Notes: generated from the sequence alone by a model not told the origin. A DNA stretch of 64,000 nucleotides from Durusdinium trenchii (GCA_963970005.1 CAXAMN010005191.1:46860-110859); one strand, 5' to 3'. Positions 36,628 to 46,823 are shown, counted from the first letter of the stretch. Program-made: numbers and translations.

Positions 36628-38762
36628 TCAAGGAACCACCAAGGCATGTCCTGGCGTTTCCATCTGATGGATGCAACACCTCTTGATGCACTGCACCCTC
36701 ATGAGTTGAGGGTCATCCACAACGGTAAAGCGATTGTTTCCCAAGGTGACCCATGGGCTCCAACAAACCAGTTGCTCACCACGAGCTTCCACAAAGAGCC
36801 ACACCGCTCCAACACGCTCTACCCCATCAGAAGTAGCTACCACAACATCTCTCGCAAAGCATCTCGCCGACGCATCCAGAAATGCTTCCTGTGAAGCGCG
36901 AACAACTAAAGGCTCAAAAGGCGAAATATTCAAGAATCTCCGAACATGCTCAAGCAACGATGGAGGAGCATCAGAAGCCTTGCACAACCTGCAACCGTCC
37001 CCAATAGACAAGTCCTTGAGTGAGTTCAATTGGGCCAAAACAACTTGCTTGAGAAGTCCTTTCTCATACGAGTTCGTGAGGTTCGCGTTGTGCGAGTCGC
37101 TTGCGAACCGTTTCAGGTCCTTGTGCTTGCGTTCGTGTACAAAGCAGCTGAGTAGACGATGCCTTTCCAAAAGGAAAGACATATGAATCGAAAAGTGGCA
37201 CTTCGGCTGGAAGTTCGACTCACCGTACGCTGCGAGCCTCGCTTTTAGGTGCAACCCCACCGCAGTTCTCAATGAAGCCGCAGCTGAACGGCAATTTTCC
37301 CATTTCAATAGGTCGAGCACCCTGGCTAATGCCAAATAGGACCTTTTCGCAAAGTCAATGTCTCTGGAAACTCCATCAGGCACCTTTTCCTGAAATTGAA
37401 CAAAACTTCAGGTGGGCAGAAACAAAATATAAACCAACTAACCAGAAACACGGGTAAAGCAACACAAGAAAAAGGCTCCGGTCTGTACTAATCTTAAGTT
37501 TGAGTATCGATGACCAACAGTCTAAAGACTGGGTAAAGTGACAATCCCTCTGAAGCTGAACATTTCACCTCAGACCCATCTGCCACAAACTTAGACAAGC
37601 TTGTCTTGCCTGTGACTCCTCTCGAGTCCCAGTGACTCGGCCAGGTGAACTGCTGCAAAAACCGATTTGCTTCTGCGACTGTAACGACATCTTTGACTGC
37701 TTGGAGCAAGAGCCCAGCCTCTGTGTTCCAGATTCCGCTGACAAAAAATGTGTGCATAAAATCGTACTGAGTTATGCTGATGGGGCCACTAAGCAACTGG
37801 TTGTTGATCAGGTCGTTGCAATACAGTGCACCTTCAGGCGCATACTGCAACCCTAGTGCCTGCTCGGCTTTTGCAAAGCTGGCTTTGGAACCCTGCCCGA
37901 AGCTAGCAACCAGTGATTGAACAGATTGCAACATAGAATTGTCATCTTGAAAGATGAGCTTGGATAGGTCAGTTTCCGTGTGGGCTACAAAGTATCGGGA
38001 TGTATCATTCTGAGCAATCTGCAGATGGGCCAATGTCACGTTCTTGCACATCAGGCAAGGAAGGGAGCCGGACGCTCCTTTGGTGCTCCAACATCCTTTC
38101 AACGACGGCTCGTCGCCTACCAGCAAACCGATCTTTGCAAAAAACATATGCATTCCATGGCCCTTGATGTTGAGAACCACACCCTTGGAGACGTCAAAGG
38201 GGTGTTTGAAGAAGGTGCCACAGGTCACCTTGAAGAGCTGGCTCCAGCCACTCTTCATACTACGCACCACGGAGGACCGAACCGCCACAATGTGATGCCA
38301 CACATCCTCGTGACCGACTGCCGCATCAAATTGGCCAAACGACCAATAAAAGGCCGCGAGTTTACGGTCGTTTCGTGGTTTCAATGCGTTTCCAGGGACG
38401 ATCTCGTCGCTGTACAATGAGATTGACCAGGGTGACTCCTCTGAGTTCGGGTGGGCTCTCAGTTTCTGAGCAAAAAATGCAGCAAAGGCGTCGACCTCTG
38501 CTACCATGTGCTGGAGCAGTTGGATTGGGTGACAGAGCGGGATTTCTTTCTTGGACCCATCTTCCATCTCCACTTCTTCCACAAGCCACAATGAAGCAGG
38601 CAAAACAGCATCCCGAGCACGTTTGATGCCAGATCGGCTAGTGGTGCTTGGCATCCCATTCTCTCTAATGGATTTGAGGACAGCGGCCAAACCACTCTGG
38701 CTCACATATGAGTGGCTGTGCGAGGAAGTCAGCACTGCACTCAACTCTTGTTTTGGCGGCAT
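36628..38762 (-). CDS. DDE-type transposase, two exons
   Basis: Exon 1 (38762-37515) encodes 416 residues from ATG; exon 2 (37389-36628) adds 253, giving about 669 aa. The intron (37390-37514, 125 bp) has GT...AG borders, phase 0, and joins YPVFRLL to EKVPDGV. Candidate catalytic residues are D119 in LYSDEIVPGN, D217 in VGDEPSLK or D336 in YDFMHTFFVSG, and E502 in CFVHERKHKDLK. A Cys pair lies in PCLMCKNV. The pattern of an acidic motif, GD...K...PC..C, D.MH...G and finally H..ERKH..K recalls the Tnp2/CACTA, Plavaka and KDZ transposases, but similarity is distant and judged from memory. Two hairpins lie 12-69 nt upstream of the ATG. The reading frame is intact, unlike the surrounding retrotransposon, so the element may be young. 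The protein would cut and join the 27-bp ends in the nucleus. Confidence 0.65.
37390..37514 (-). other. Intron of the transposase gene
   Basis: On the minus strand it begins GTCATCG and ends TTTCAG. Without it both flanking frames meet stop codons or lose the protein-like continuity. Confidence 0.65.
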
Positions 38763-38773
38763 CACTCAAACAT

Positions 38774-38831
38774 CCACGAGCGAACAACGTGCCCTGTGGA
38801 CAAAACGGCGAGCATCATACACAGCCCTGCC
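38774..38831 (-). promoter_or_regulatory. Hairpin pair upstream of the transposase
   Basis: Two stem-loops read on the minus strand. Copy 38774-38798 has outer stem CCAC/GTGG, bulged A, inner stem GGGC/GCTC and a 9-nt loop. Copy 38807-38831 has outer stem GGC/GCC, the same bulge and inner stem, and a 10-nt loop. Confidence 0.85.
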
Positions 38832-39373
38832 ATCATGCATGCCCAGCGTCAAAGGTGGGCCACATATCAAGTATATCCACCCATTGTCCGGAGTTTAAAA
38901 GTTCATGCGTTCACCAAACACTAGTAAGACATCATATCTGTCTTGAAGTGCTTTTGTCAAGTTCAACGTCAAAGGACATGTGAAGTTTTGTGTATCATGT
39001 TTTCTGCTGAAGACTGGTTGTGAAAGGTTCCTAGCAATGAGTTCAAATGGCTTTGGCTGGTTGAGGACGGCAATCATACCATGTTTGAAGCCTATTGGCA
39101 GCAAGTGCATGGGCCCCCTCAGATAAAGCACTGGTGGCAACAAAAACCAAAAAGGTCAGGTCGTGGGCGTTTATATACATTCCCCTGTGTCCACGCACGC
39201 CTGCTTTTCCAGATAGGGATGGGCCTCAGTCACAGTCACCAGGGCGCACAACGGTGTGGAAGAGCAAACCAATCCCAAAGCGTTGCAACGATACTAGATT
39301 GAACATCTACACAGTCTTGCTCAGGCTGGACGTGTCTTGAACTTGCGCAACACTTTTTTACCGAACGGACGTT

Positions 39374-41047
39374 TCAATCTACATCCTTGGCGTCGTCAGT
39401 GGCTTTCTCGATCATCTCTAGGCACTTCTGCCAACTCTCTTCTGGTGAGGAGCCTACCTTCACCTTCCTGTCGTTTCTGTCTTTGCACCGCAAGAAGACC
39501 CGGAAGTCTTGTCCATTTCCATTTCTGTGAATCTTTCCTCCTAAATACCATACTGTGGGGTCGCCAGGTTGCATACATGGTGGTTTGTTTTGCAAATCAT
39601 AGATCACACGTTCTTCTTTCGACACAACCTTGGCTTTTTTAGCCGGTGGCCCTTTCGCAGACGCAGAAGCTTCAGCATCCGCAGGAACCTTTGTTTGTTG
39701 GGCTTCGTGTTTGCTCGGAGCTGACTTTGCTTTACCTTTCCCCTTTGGTTTGGCTTTTGCTTTTGTTTTTGCTTTTGCTTTTGGTTTGGAGTCACCTGGC
39801 GCTACCTCCTCGAATGTATCGCCTGCATTCTTAACTTCTTTCTTCGCCTCTTGGCGAGCAGACACTGCAGCTGCAAAGGTTGCAATCTGTTGGTCAGGCG
39901 GCAAAGCCGGGACCGTCAATGCTTTTGGTGGGGGTGTCTTGAGCTCTTCACCTGTGTTTGCATGTTGTGTTGGAGATAAAAGTGGAGGTGATGGTGACCC
40001 CTTGGGACTCGGATCGGGCTCACGCGAGCTTGTCCCTGGACTATCCTCCTTCCGACCAGGCGGTGTCTGTTGCTCTGGCGAGGTTCCGTCAGAACAAACA
40101 CCATCTGCAAGAGCCTTTCTCTTGTTCGCAGACGGCTTGAGGAAACTCAGGGGTGGCACATCCCCTCGTTGCCCGCCGCCGTATTGTCCCATCATGCCCA
40201 TCATGTGATGCATGAACTGGAACATCATCATGCTTGGGTCCATCCCACCAGAGCCAGTTTGGCCACTAGAACTGCTGGAGCCTTGCGCGTTGGCAATCGC
40301 CACCTGGTCGCTGCTCTTCGCGCTCACCAGCCGATTCAAACGACGACAGGAAATTGAAGAAGCTTGGGCAGCCACATCAGCATAGTTGGCATCTATCTTG
40401 GCTGGTGGGTCATCAGCGTCAAAAGCGCCGTCCAGGAGTGCAGGAGGAAGTTCTTGAGGATCTGCCGGGTATTTGAGCAAGTGCTCCGTGCTTTTGGGCG
40501 CTGATTTGAGAGAAGCTTTCAAGATCCTCTTCAACTCCTTGTAAAGCCGAAAAAGTTCTTGGTGATCATTTTGGGTATGTTGAAGCCCAGCCCTGATGGC
40601 AAGAGCCAAAATATGCCGTGTGGTTGGCTCCGAAGGAAGGTGAAGTCCAACCCTCATCATGCGCATAGCGATCTGCTCGAGCTTGTGTTGCGTTGGCACC
40701 TGAGGGTTGCCAATCACCTGGAGGTCTTTGGCGCTAAAGTAGCCAGAGAAATCAGAAGCATCTTGCAAAGCCCGCCTCTGGGTGGTCGATCCAGAGTTGG
40801 CCTTCAGAACACTGGTGTTGACAGCCATCGCCAACGTGTCCTGCTGGGTCTTTGACCAGGACCCCATCTTGATGGTTTCAATGAACTCTGTGCCCAAGGG
40901 TGCGTCAAGAGCCAGGTGTTCAATCTTGGCTTTCCAGACTGAGACCTGCTGGTCCAGCCCAGCTGTGCCCATCAACTTCTGCTGGGTTTCTAAGAACTTT
41001 TGAACATCCTTCAGTTCATCCAATGCCTTTCTCCCCGGTGAGGCCAT
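39374..41047 (-). CDS. Unknown protein with Lys/Ala/Pro-rich middle (about 557 aa)
   Basis: I do not recognise this protein. The ATG at 41047 (MASPGRKALDELKDVQ) is preferred over an upstream GTG at 41071. The N-terminal third looks globular and helical. The middle holds a methionine-rich run (MMMFQFMHHMMGMMG), then a Ser/Pro/Thr-rich linker and alternating KAKAK/KPKGKGK, suggesting nucleic-acid binding or nuclear localisation. The C-terminal 90 residues look folded: PTVWYLGGKIHRNGNGQDF, then RVFLRC and KVKVGSS. Two hairpins (41143-41222) lie upstream. It follows the transposase-coding strand and is uninterrupted. Accessory DNA-binding protein of the element is a guess. Confidence 0.7.
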   Translation of the reverse strand: MASPGRKALDELKDVQKFLETQQKLMGTAGLDQQVSVWKAKIEHLALDAPLGTEFIETIKMGSWSKTQQDTLAMAVNTSVLKANSGSTTQRRALQDASDFSGYFSAKDLQVIGNPQVPTQHKLEQIAMRMMRVGLHLPSEPTTRHILALAIRAGLQHTQNDHQELFRLYKELKRILKASLKSAPKSTEHLLKYPADPQELPPALLDGAFDADDPPAKIDANYADVAAQASSISCRRLNRLVSAKSSDQVAIANAQGSSSSSGQTGSGGMDPSMMMFQFMHHMMGMMGQYGGGQRGDVPPLSFLKPSANKRKALADGVCSDGTSPEQQTPPGRKEDSPGTSSREPDPSPKGSPSPPLLSPTQHANTGEELKTPPPKALTVPALPPDQQIATFAAAVSARQEAKKEVKNAGDTFEEVAPGDSKPKAKAKTKAKAKPKGKGKAKSAPSKHEAQQTKVPADAEASASAKGPPAKKAKVVSKEERVIYDLQNKPPCMQPGDPTVWYLGGKIHRNGNGQDFRVFLRCKDRNDRKVKVGSSPEESWQKCLEMIEKATDDAKDVD

Positions 41048-41142
41048 AGCCGGAACAAAGGGAGTCCACACTCACCAGCCGCTCATCACACAAAATCGGA
41101 CTTGGTGCACAGAAGATTGAACAGTCTTGAGCAAAACAGTAG

Positions 41143-41222
41143 GTGCGAGCCAGACTGATCTAAATGGCCCTGCACTCAGCATGTTCTTAAAGGGCGAGAT
41201 CAATACAATACAAGCCCTGCCC
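41143..41222 (-). promoter_or_regulatory. Hairpin pair upstream of the 557-aa gene
   Basis: Copy 41143-41173 has outer stem GTGC/GCAC and a 16-nt loop. Copy 41192-41222 has outer stem GGGC/GCCC, extendable to six pairs, with inner GGGC facing TCTC (one mismatch) and a 14-nt loop. Both keep the bulged A. Confidence 0.85.
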
Positions 41223-41467
41223 TTCACATTGCAGTTGCGCCAAAGAGTTCACTGTGGTAGTATGAACACTTTGACAATTTGACACCCTTGCTGTCGCAAT
41301 CTGATTTGGACAAAGCTCACGGTCTCCAAGCGCTCAAACCAGAGCACACAGTGTGACAAAGGACTAGTAATTACAAGGGAACGCGTATTGCAAACAGTTT
41401 TCTCCCTGCGCACGCACTTTCAAAAACGTTGTGAAAAACCCCACGCACGCGCTACACAACTGCCTCC

Positions 41468-42142
41468 TCACTTGCTAGGCGCGCACCACTCCATGCGGCG
41501 GTGGGGGGCAAGGCCGTAGCCATTCTTGATCTTCTGAAAGATGCTGATTTTGTTCTCCTTCACAAGCTGCGTGTGCAAGGCTTTCAATGCTTGGTGCACA
41601 GTGGTGCGCTCGAGGCCTCTGTAGATGATGGCTTTGAATGAATTGCCCGAACTCGCATAGGAGTAAAGGCAAACAACTTTTGTTTTCTCTTCGTCCCACC
41701 ACCACTGCCAAGTGACCACCATGACACCTGGAATGCTGCGCAGGATCACAGGACGGTAGCGGCACTTCGGGTTCTTGGCACTCTGCTCCCAAACAGCGGC
41801 CTGCACTCCTCCCCCCAGGTCGCGCACCGGGGTGACTCGGTGATAGAGAGCACTGCTGGACTTCTTCCCCGCTGCATTCAAGCGGATGTCCTTACCCTTG
41901 CTGGCAGCCTTCCAATGGCCTGGCTGCACCAATGAAAAGCAATTGCTATTTGGAGGTCTTGTGATCTCCACCCTGGCATCCTTCACAAATGCCCACTCCC
42001 ACTGGCTGGTGCCCATCTCTGGTTCTGACGACTCTTCCAAAGAGCTCAGCGAAGGGCACTCCATGTTTGACTCCTCATCCTCAGACACTTCCACCGGAGG
42101 TTCAGGCATTTGCGGCATATGGTCCACCATGTTGCCTGCCAT
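41468..42142 (-). CDS. Unknown acidic-N-terminus protein (224 aa)
   Basis: Not recognised. The protein starts at an ATG only 17 nt downstream of the nearer hairpin. Residues 10-45 are rich in E, S and P (VEVSEDEESNMECPSLSSLEE). The rest looks globular, with WEWAFVKDARVEI, RPVILRSIPGVMVVTWQWWW and a basic C-terminus (GLAPHRRMEWC). The tryptophan-rich core and the absence of membrane segments suggest a soluble protein. It is intact. The next gene toward the left starts at 41047, about 420 bp away. Confidence 0.7.
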   Translation of the reverse strand: MAGNMVDHMPQMPEPPVEVSEDEESNMECPSLSSLEESSEPEMGTSQWEWAFVKDARVEITRPPNSNCFSLVQPGHWKAASKGKDIRLNAAGKKSSSALYHRVTPVRDLGGGVQAAVWEQSAKNPKCRYRPVILRSIPGVMVVTWQWWWDEEKTKVVCLYSYASSGNSFKAIIYRGLERTTVHQALKALHTQLVKENKISIFQKIKNGYGLAPHRRMEWCAPSK

Positions 42143-42158
42143 CCTAGACTATGGCTAT

Positions 42159-42208
42159 GGGCGAGCCGGGACAGCCCTGCCACTTGCGCGAGCAATGAAG
42201 CCCTGCGC
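42159..42208 (-). promoter_or_regulatory. Hairpin pair upstream of the 224-aa gene
   Basis: Copy 42159-42181 has outer stem GGC/GCC and a 7-nt loop. Copy 42186-42208 has outer stem GCGC/GCGC and a 6-nt loop. Both have bulged A and inner GGGC/GCTC on the minus strand. Confidence 0.85.
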
Positions 42209-43354
42209 CAAATGCTTGATCAAACGTTGCTTGCACAATGACGAACCAGGCACTCAAACACACCATGTCCCCTACCACCCCCTCAACCTATATGAAGGAT
42301 TGTACGGCATAAAGCCTTTGAAAATGTTTCTCAACACAACCAAAAACCAAACCATCTCATCAAACCTACCGAGCGCACAAATCTCAAAGGGTTGACCAAC
42401 CATGCACCTCTCCAAATGATGAAGGGCCTCTCATTCTCCAACCAACTCTGTGTCAGCTGCCTCGAACCTCGAAATCCATGCCGAGCAAAACAACACAGAA
42501 TTAAAAAATATTCATTTGTGTTCACTCCATGGTGTTTAGGAATTGTTTGACCAACCAAACATCGTCAAGGTTTTGTCAAATGACAAAATATTGATAAGTT
42601 CAAGGTTTTGTCGAACGACAAAAGTTGTAAACTAGCACACACATATTTATATCGATCGATATAAATATAAATATATATAATATAATAATATATCAATATT
42701 TTTATCGATCGATAAAAACTAGATGGGCCCCAATTCAGATTTATGTCGATCGATAAAAACTTAAACTATACCCATCCATATTTTTATCGATCGATAAAAA
42801 ATATCAATCGCCCTGGGGGAACAAAACTCTGCCCGTTTTTTTGCCGTAACGAAACGCTGCCCGATTTTTTGCCATCAATTTTCGAGTGGAGTTTAGGGTT
42901 TAGGGTTTTCACCCCCCCCCAACGCGCGCAGCGTCACAACACCATCAAAGCAGCATTTCGACTCGGTCTGCGAGCGGTCATCGGACCATGACCATGTTCA
43001 GTCTGTGGAACTGTACAAGAATGCATACCAACGCCAGTTGAATAAGGTCTCTTATCATTCTGAGGCTTGGCGCGCACGAGTCTAGACTAGATTGAACAAA
43101 ACACAATGTCACAGTTCAATCATTGCGTGATTGAGTGGCATGCATAAATATGTCCAACACCATGCCTCTAGTTGCACTTCATGGCAAACCTTCAGCCCCG
43201 CCACCACACCAGTTCTGGGTGAGAAAAAGTGGCGCCTCTCAAGCATCCTTTGACATGGATGAATTGTGAGAAAATTGTCTATTTTCAAATTGCCATGAAT
43301 GAGTTGGCCCCACACAAGCTATCAGCAAAATGCGTGCTTTGCATGGAGCAATTG
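42209..43354. other. Intergenic region with palindromes and a TTTAGGG stretch
   Basis: No gene recognised. It holds the palindrome cluster at 42568-42803, an AT-only tract around 42660-42700, and GTTTAGGGTTTAGGGTTTT at 42891-42909, two to three units of the TTTAGGG telomere repeat followed by a C10 run. It is the longest gene-free gap inside the element apart from the arms, and the only one with such symmetry. Confidence 0.6.
42568..42803. repeat. Cluster of six palindromes (ATCGATCGAT and TTTTGTC/GACAAAA types)
   Basis: Four copies of a palindrome centred on ATCGATCGAT lie near 42645-42666, 42699-42718, 42742-42758 and 42780-42801; three are flanked by T and A runs, as in TTTATCGATCGATAAA. 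One has a single change (TGTCGATCGAT). Just upstream, two copies of CAAGGTTTTGTC...GACAAAA lie at about 42568-42590 and 42601-42623, each nearly self-complementary. A dimeric binding protein, replication start or regulatory centre of the element is possible; none is shown. Confidence 0.9.
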
Positions 43355-43558
43355 CTACGTGCGATCCCTCTTCTGGTCGATGAGCTTGTTCACAGCTTGC
43401 CATGCCAACACGCGCTCTTCCTGGATTGCCGCGCTGGCATCAGCCCGCCAATACTTCTCGCTCTTCTTCTCTTGGGATCCACTCCCTCGACTGCGCTTGC
43501 GCACGCGGCCCATACCGCACCTCAGCCACGGTTGGCACCCTCCAAACGAATTGCACAT
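43355..43558 (-). CDS. Possible small basic protein or 3' exon (67 aa)
   Basis: Starts at ATG 43558 on the same strand as all other genes of the element. The frame is lysine/arginine-rich in the middle (GMGRVRKRSRGSGSQEKKS) and ends IDQKRDRT. It lies 143 nt after the stop of the 43702-44430 frame, so it could instead be a further exon of that gene. No hairpin precedes it. Weakly supported. Confidence 0.25.
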   Translation of the reverse strand: MCNSFGGCQPWLRCGMGRVRKRSRGSGSQEKKSEKYWRADASAAIQEERVLAWQAVNKLIDQKRDRT

Positions 43559-43701
43559 AGGTTGATTGGCAGCTGAAATATATTTTAATCTATTGAGGTG
43601 CTCATTAACAACAGCACTAAATTCACACGTTCAAAAAGCACACAGTGACCCACAAAAACACTCGCCCCCAAAACGGAGCCCGACACCGATCCAAACATTG
43701 C

Positions 43702-44565
43702 CTATGTCCCCAATGCAAATCTCAGGCGCTCCCACTCATTGCCGTCTGGATCTTTGTATCCATCGGAGGTGTAGACGCCACCATAGTCATCCACCTTGCC
43801 CTTGTTGGCAGCTTTGCCCATCCGGTGCTGAAAGGCCCAAAAGGGCTTGTGTTTGCTCTTCGTTTTGTACTTGCCCTTGTTCATGCCCTTGTAGCCATAC
43901 CAGCGTTGGCCACCCCACTCCTGGCGAACATGGCAAACGTCACTTGTCCCCTTCCCGCTCTGGTACCTGGCGTGCCAGTAGCCATGAGTGGCCTGTCCCG
44001 CTAACTCGGACTTGTCCTGATTGCGATCATCGCAGGGATCCACTGGTTCTGATGGCGATGTCGATGGTGGGGGCGGCGGCGGCGGTGGTGGTGGTGGATG
44101 CTGATCACTCCACTCCCACCATTCAGCCTCCTCATCAGCCTCTTCTTCCTTGCATTCGGTCCACCACTCCTCCGATTCCACTTCCACGTCCACGTACTCC
44201 TGCTCCTCCTTCACATGACCTGGATCAATGTCTGATGGCTCTTTGCTCTGCTGCGTGAAGGCTGCTTGGAGTAAACGAGCTAGACTGTCGTCGTCAGGCA
44301 CCTGACCAGAATTGCATTGAAGGAGACTCAAAAAAGGACTGTTGCGATGGGTGACCTGAACTAGGGGTTCTGGATCAGAAACACAGTGTTGGGAAAGTGG
44401 CCTACATTGTTCACAACTTTGGACGATCATGAGTGGAATGATTCAGCTCCAGGCCTCCTCGACGTGGGATGATTGCAATGCCTCATCCGCAGAGCTAGCG
44501 CGATCCGCCATCGTAGCAGGAGCGAACGACGCAGCACCACTGTCAGCTGCATCAACAGGTTCCAT
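43702..44565 (-). CDS. Unknown protein with acidic, poly-Pro and Lys/Tyr-rich parts
   Basis: Not recognised. A frame of 242 codons opens at ATG 44430. The same frame also opens at ATG 44565 (MEPVDAADSGAASF) but is crossed by a TGA at 44443-44445, which could be a mutation, a readthrough stop or the inside of a short unrecognised intron. The protein has an acidic segment (EYVDVEVESEEWW), a run of 11 prolines encoded near 44060-44095, and a C-terminus with WYGYKGMNKGKYKTKSKHK and GYKDPDGNEWERLRF. The last part looks like a small folded or RNA-binding tail. No hairpin is seen upstream, unlike most neighbours. The start is uncertain. Confidence 0.55.
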
Positions 44566-45015
44566 GGTCAGCAGCCAAGGAATGATGCTTGGTCATTCAG
44601 TGATCATTGTCCATGTGCCACCTAGTTCTCTGAGAACAATGCACCAAATGGAAAGGTTGTGGCTTAATGGGTCTTCCACAATTGCACCAACAACATAGCG
44701 CTCCCGTTCGTGCTTTGGGCCAAAACAACGAAGACCACGAAGACCGACGACGCCCGCCTCTGGCCCTTGGAAAGGCTGAGGGGTTGAGCTCAACTGTTCC
44801 TGACTAAGGTAACGTGTGTCATTTTACAAAGGCAAAAGAAGAACCCGATCAAACAGACCAACACTGCAAGCAAGAGTAGAAACATTATCAAACAAAACAC
44901 GAAACAAATTCCAATGCACTGGCATTAGCTCACACCAAAAAAAACGCCGCAAACCTCTATGTTTCCTATACGCGCACGACAGGTGCGTCACTCCGCACAA
45001 GACCCAACCTAAGAC

Positions 45016-45889
45016 CTAAGAGTCTTGCAAAGTTTGAGCGTCACTGTATGGAGACCTTGGCTGGGCATCATGACCTGGAGACTCACGGGAAAGATCAATC
45101 GCAAGATCTGCTGAACGAGTGGGCTGATCCGTGTACTCCATGGTGTCAGGCAAGGTTGGGAGAGGGGTGCTACCACCGGTCTGACCCGGCTCTGCGACGG
45201 TCTCAACCACGGGATATGAAGAAGGTGGCCCCTGTGGCCTGGGAGTGTGTGGGCTCGAAGCCAGCAGGGCAAGTCTACGAAGACGGGATCGTTTGGGCGA
45301 TGGCTTGGGCTTGCCTTTGGCTGCAGTGTTCTTGGCTTTGGTCTTGCCACGGTCAGACTGACCTGCCCGCACCATGACCCTCATGAACTCCATGTTTGCC
45401 TCAGTGAGTTCCAACCACAAAGTGGAAGAGTCAAGCCCCCAAAGGACTCTGGCCCCAAATCCTCCACAAACACGCCCATCATTCGTGGTCAACTCGTCCA
45501 GCTCAATTGTGACATGATCATCAACCAACTCCTTGTCTTCATCTCGGACCTTCCTTTTCTTGCCCTGGGAGTTCTCAGTCTCCAAGGCCCGGTGCACTGC
45601 CTGCACACTAGCAGCCTTGCGGCGCTGCATGAGAGCATCGAATCCCTGCACATTTGCAGATCGCTGATGTTCCAAGTCCATGCCTTTGCCTAAGCAGAAA
45701 TAGACAAAGGATCGATCAAACTTTGAAAGTTTGATGTATGGTCTTCCATGGCTATCATCTTTCGTATTGGCCACCCAGAACTTGGACCGCCAACTTGGAC
45801 CGCCGATTGTCACAGCATTTGATGACCCACTTTTGGGCGATGGTCATTCGAGGCTGCTCGTCAGCCTCTTCAGAAGGAGCATCTGCCAT
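45016..45889 (-). pseudogene. Unknown protein, frameshifted by a 13-bp tandem duplication
   Basis: Not recognised. The ATG at 45889 (MADAPSEEADEQPRMTIAQK) reads to CDNRRSK, where the 13-bp word AACTTGGACCGCC occurs twice in tandem (45779-45791 and 45792-45804). With one copy the frame would continue as KFWVANTKDD into the long frame ending at 45016, about 286 aa; with two it shifts. The downstream part has an acidic, threonine-rich middle, GKTKAKNTAAKGKPKPSPKR as a basic stretch and a Ser/Pro/Thr-rich tail. One hairpin (45939-45966) lies 50 nt upstream of the ATG. The duplication may be a true mutation or a consensus error; if it is an error this is an intact gene. Confidence 0.65.
45779..45804. 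repeat. 13-bp tandem duplication causing a frameshift
   Basis: AACTTGGACCGCC is repeated twice without a spacer inside the coding region of the gene above. Since 13 is not a multiple of three, it shifts the frame exactly where the two halves change frame. Confidence 0.9.
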
Positions 45890-45924
45890 GGATGACACTG
45901 AGAAACACCGAGGAAACCAGCCAA

Positions 45925-46167
45925 CTATTGATATGGCTGCGCGAGCTTTTTAAGAATGCCCTGCGCACTCACCAGACTTTCAACAAAAGCTAATGAACAC
46001 ACGCATCTTCTTCCACGCAAGGTTTGCTCAATCAACTTCTCAAGACTGCCATTTGGCCGAAAGGGGCCCCAAACAGTGTCGGGCGTTGGTCTTGGACATA
46101 TAGGTGGTCTGGCCTGAGACGCGGCAGAAACTGATTTAGCGGTTGAGCAGTTGCACTGGCGTTCCAT
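45925..46167 (-). CDS. Possible small protein (80 aa) behind a hairpin pair
   Basis: An ATG at 46167 opens 80 codons (MERQCNCSTAKSVSAAS...). It lies 74 nt downstream of a hairpin pair (46241-46298), the same arrangement as at the confirmed genes. The 3' end overlaps the hairpin of the next gene. No family is recognised. Alternatively the hairpins mark a 5' exon spliced into the 45889 gene. Confidence 0.3.
   Translation of the reverse strand: MERQCNCSTAKSVSAASQARPPICPRPTPDTVWGPFRPNGSLEKLIEQTLRGRRCVCSLAFVESLVSAQGILKKLAQPYQ
45939..45966 (-). promoter_or_regulatory. Single hairpin upstream of the 45889 gene
   Basis: Outer stem GCGC/GCGC, bulged A, inner GGGC/GCTC and an 11-nt A-rich loop on the minus strand. 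Confidence 0.85.
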
Positions 46168-46240
46168 TCAACATGAAAAAATACATATGATGTTCTTCTT
46201 CAAAACACGCTCATATAGTATGTCTTAGTAATGCAATTGA

Positions 46241-46298
46241 GGGCGAGCCACAAAATGGCCCTGCCTCTGAAGCACGAGCTGCAATAAAAGCCCTGTGC
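46241..46298 (-). promoter_or_regulatory. Hairpin pair at 46.25 kb
   Basis: Copy 46241-46265 has outer stem GGC/GCC (extendable with a G-U pair) and a 9-nt loop. Copy 46272-46298 has outer stem GCAC/GTGC and a 10-nt loop. Both keep the bulged A and inner stem. Confidence 0.85.
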
Positions 46299-46823
46299 GA
46301 TGTACTTGACAAGTTTGTCACACGCTAAGATCTACAGCTATGTGGCTGTCACAGTTTGACTTTAGTGACTGTTGCTTTCAACTAACCCCACAGCTCTCAG
46401 CTGAAGAAACTATGCTGGGATCCCGTCAGCGCGTAGAGGTTTGCCCACCTGTCGGTATTTTGAGCTGGACGAAAAGCCACAATGCTTGCACTTGAATACT
46501 TTACTCACGCAAATGAACCGCTCTCAAAGCACAGGATGAATACTTTTTTGCTGAACCTACCTACAACCTTCTACCCTGATCATAAACATGATTCACCATC
46601 TCCTTTTCACTTGCTGACGTATCATGCTTCATTTATGCAACAACTGCCCTGACGCCAACCCACGCGCTTGCCTCCTTGCAAAAATCAAAACTGGGCACTA
46701 GACCCATGAGATGACTGAACACCAGTGACATACCAATGAATCGAAAGCACAAAGCAAAAGCGCAAAGGTCAGGCTTGTTTAAAGCTTGCGATGTTGGCCT
46801 GCACGTCTGGCAAGGTTTTGTAA
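46299..46823. other. Intergenic stretch inside the 15.6-kb element
   Basis: No gene, hairpin or repeat recognised between the hairpin pair and the 3' end of the two-exon gene. Confidence 0.5.

Noticed and set aside
35104-36894. Plus-strand genes in the left arm of the 15.6-kb element
   Set aside because: Frames overlap each other and the transposase end, have no motifs, and oppose the direction of every other gene of the element.
42891-42909. Telomere or chromosome end
   Set aside because: Only two to three TTTAGGG units inside a mobile element; too short to indicate a telomere.
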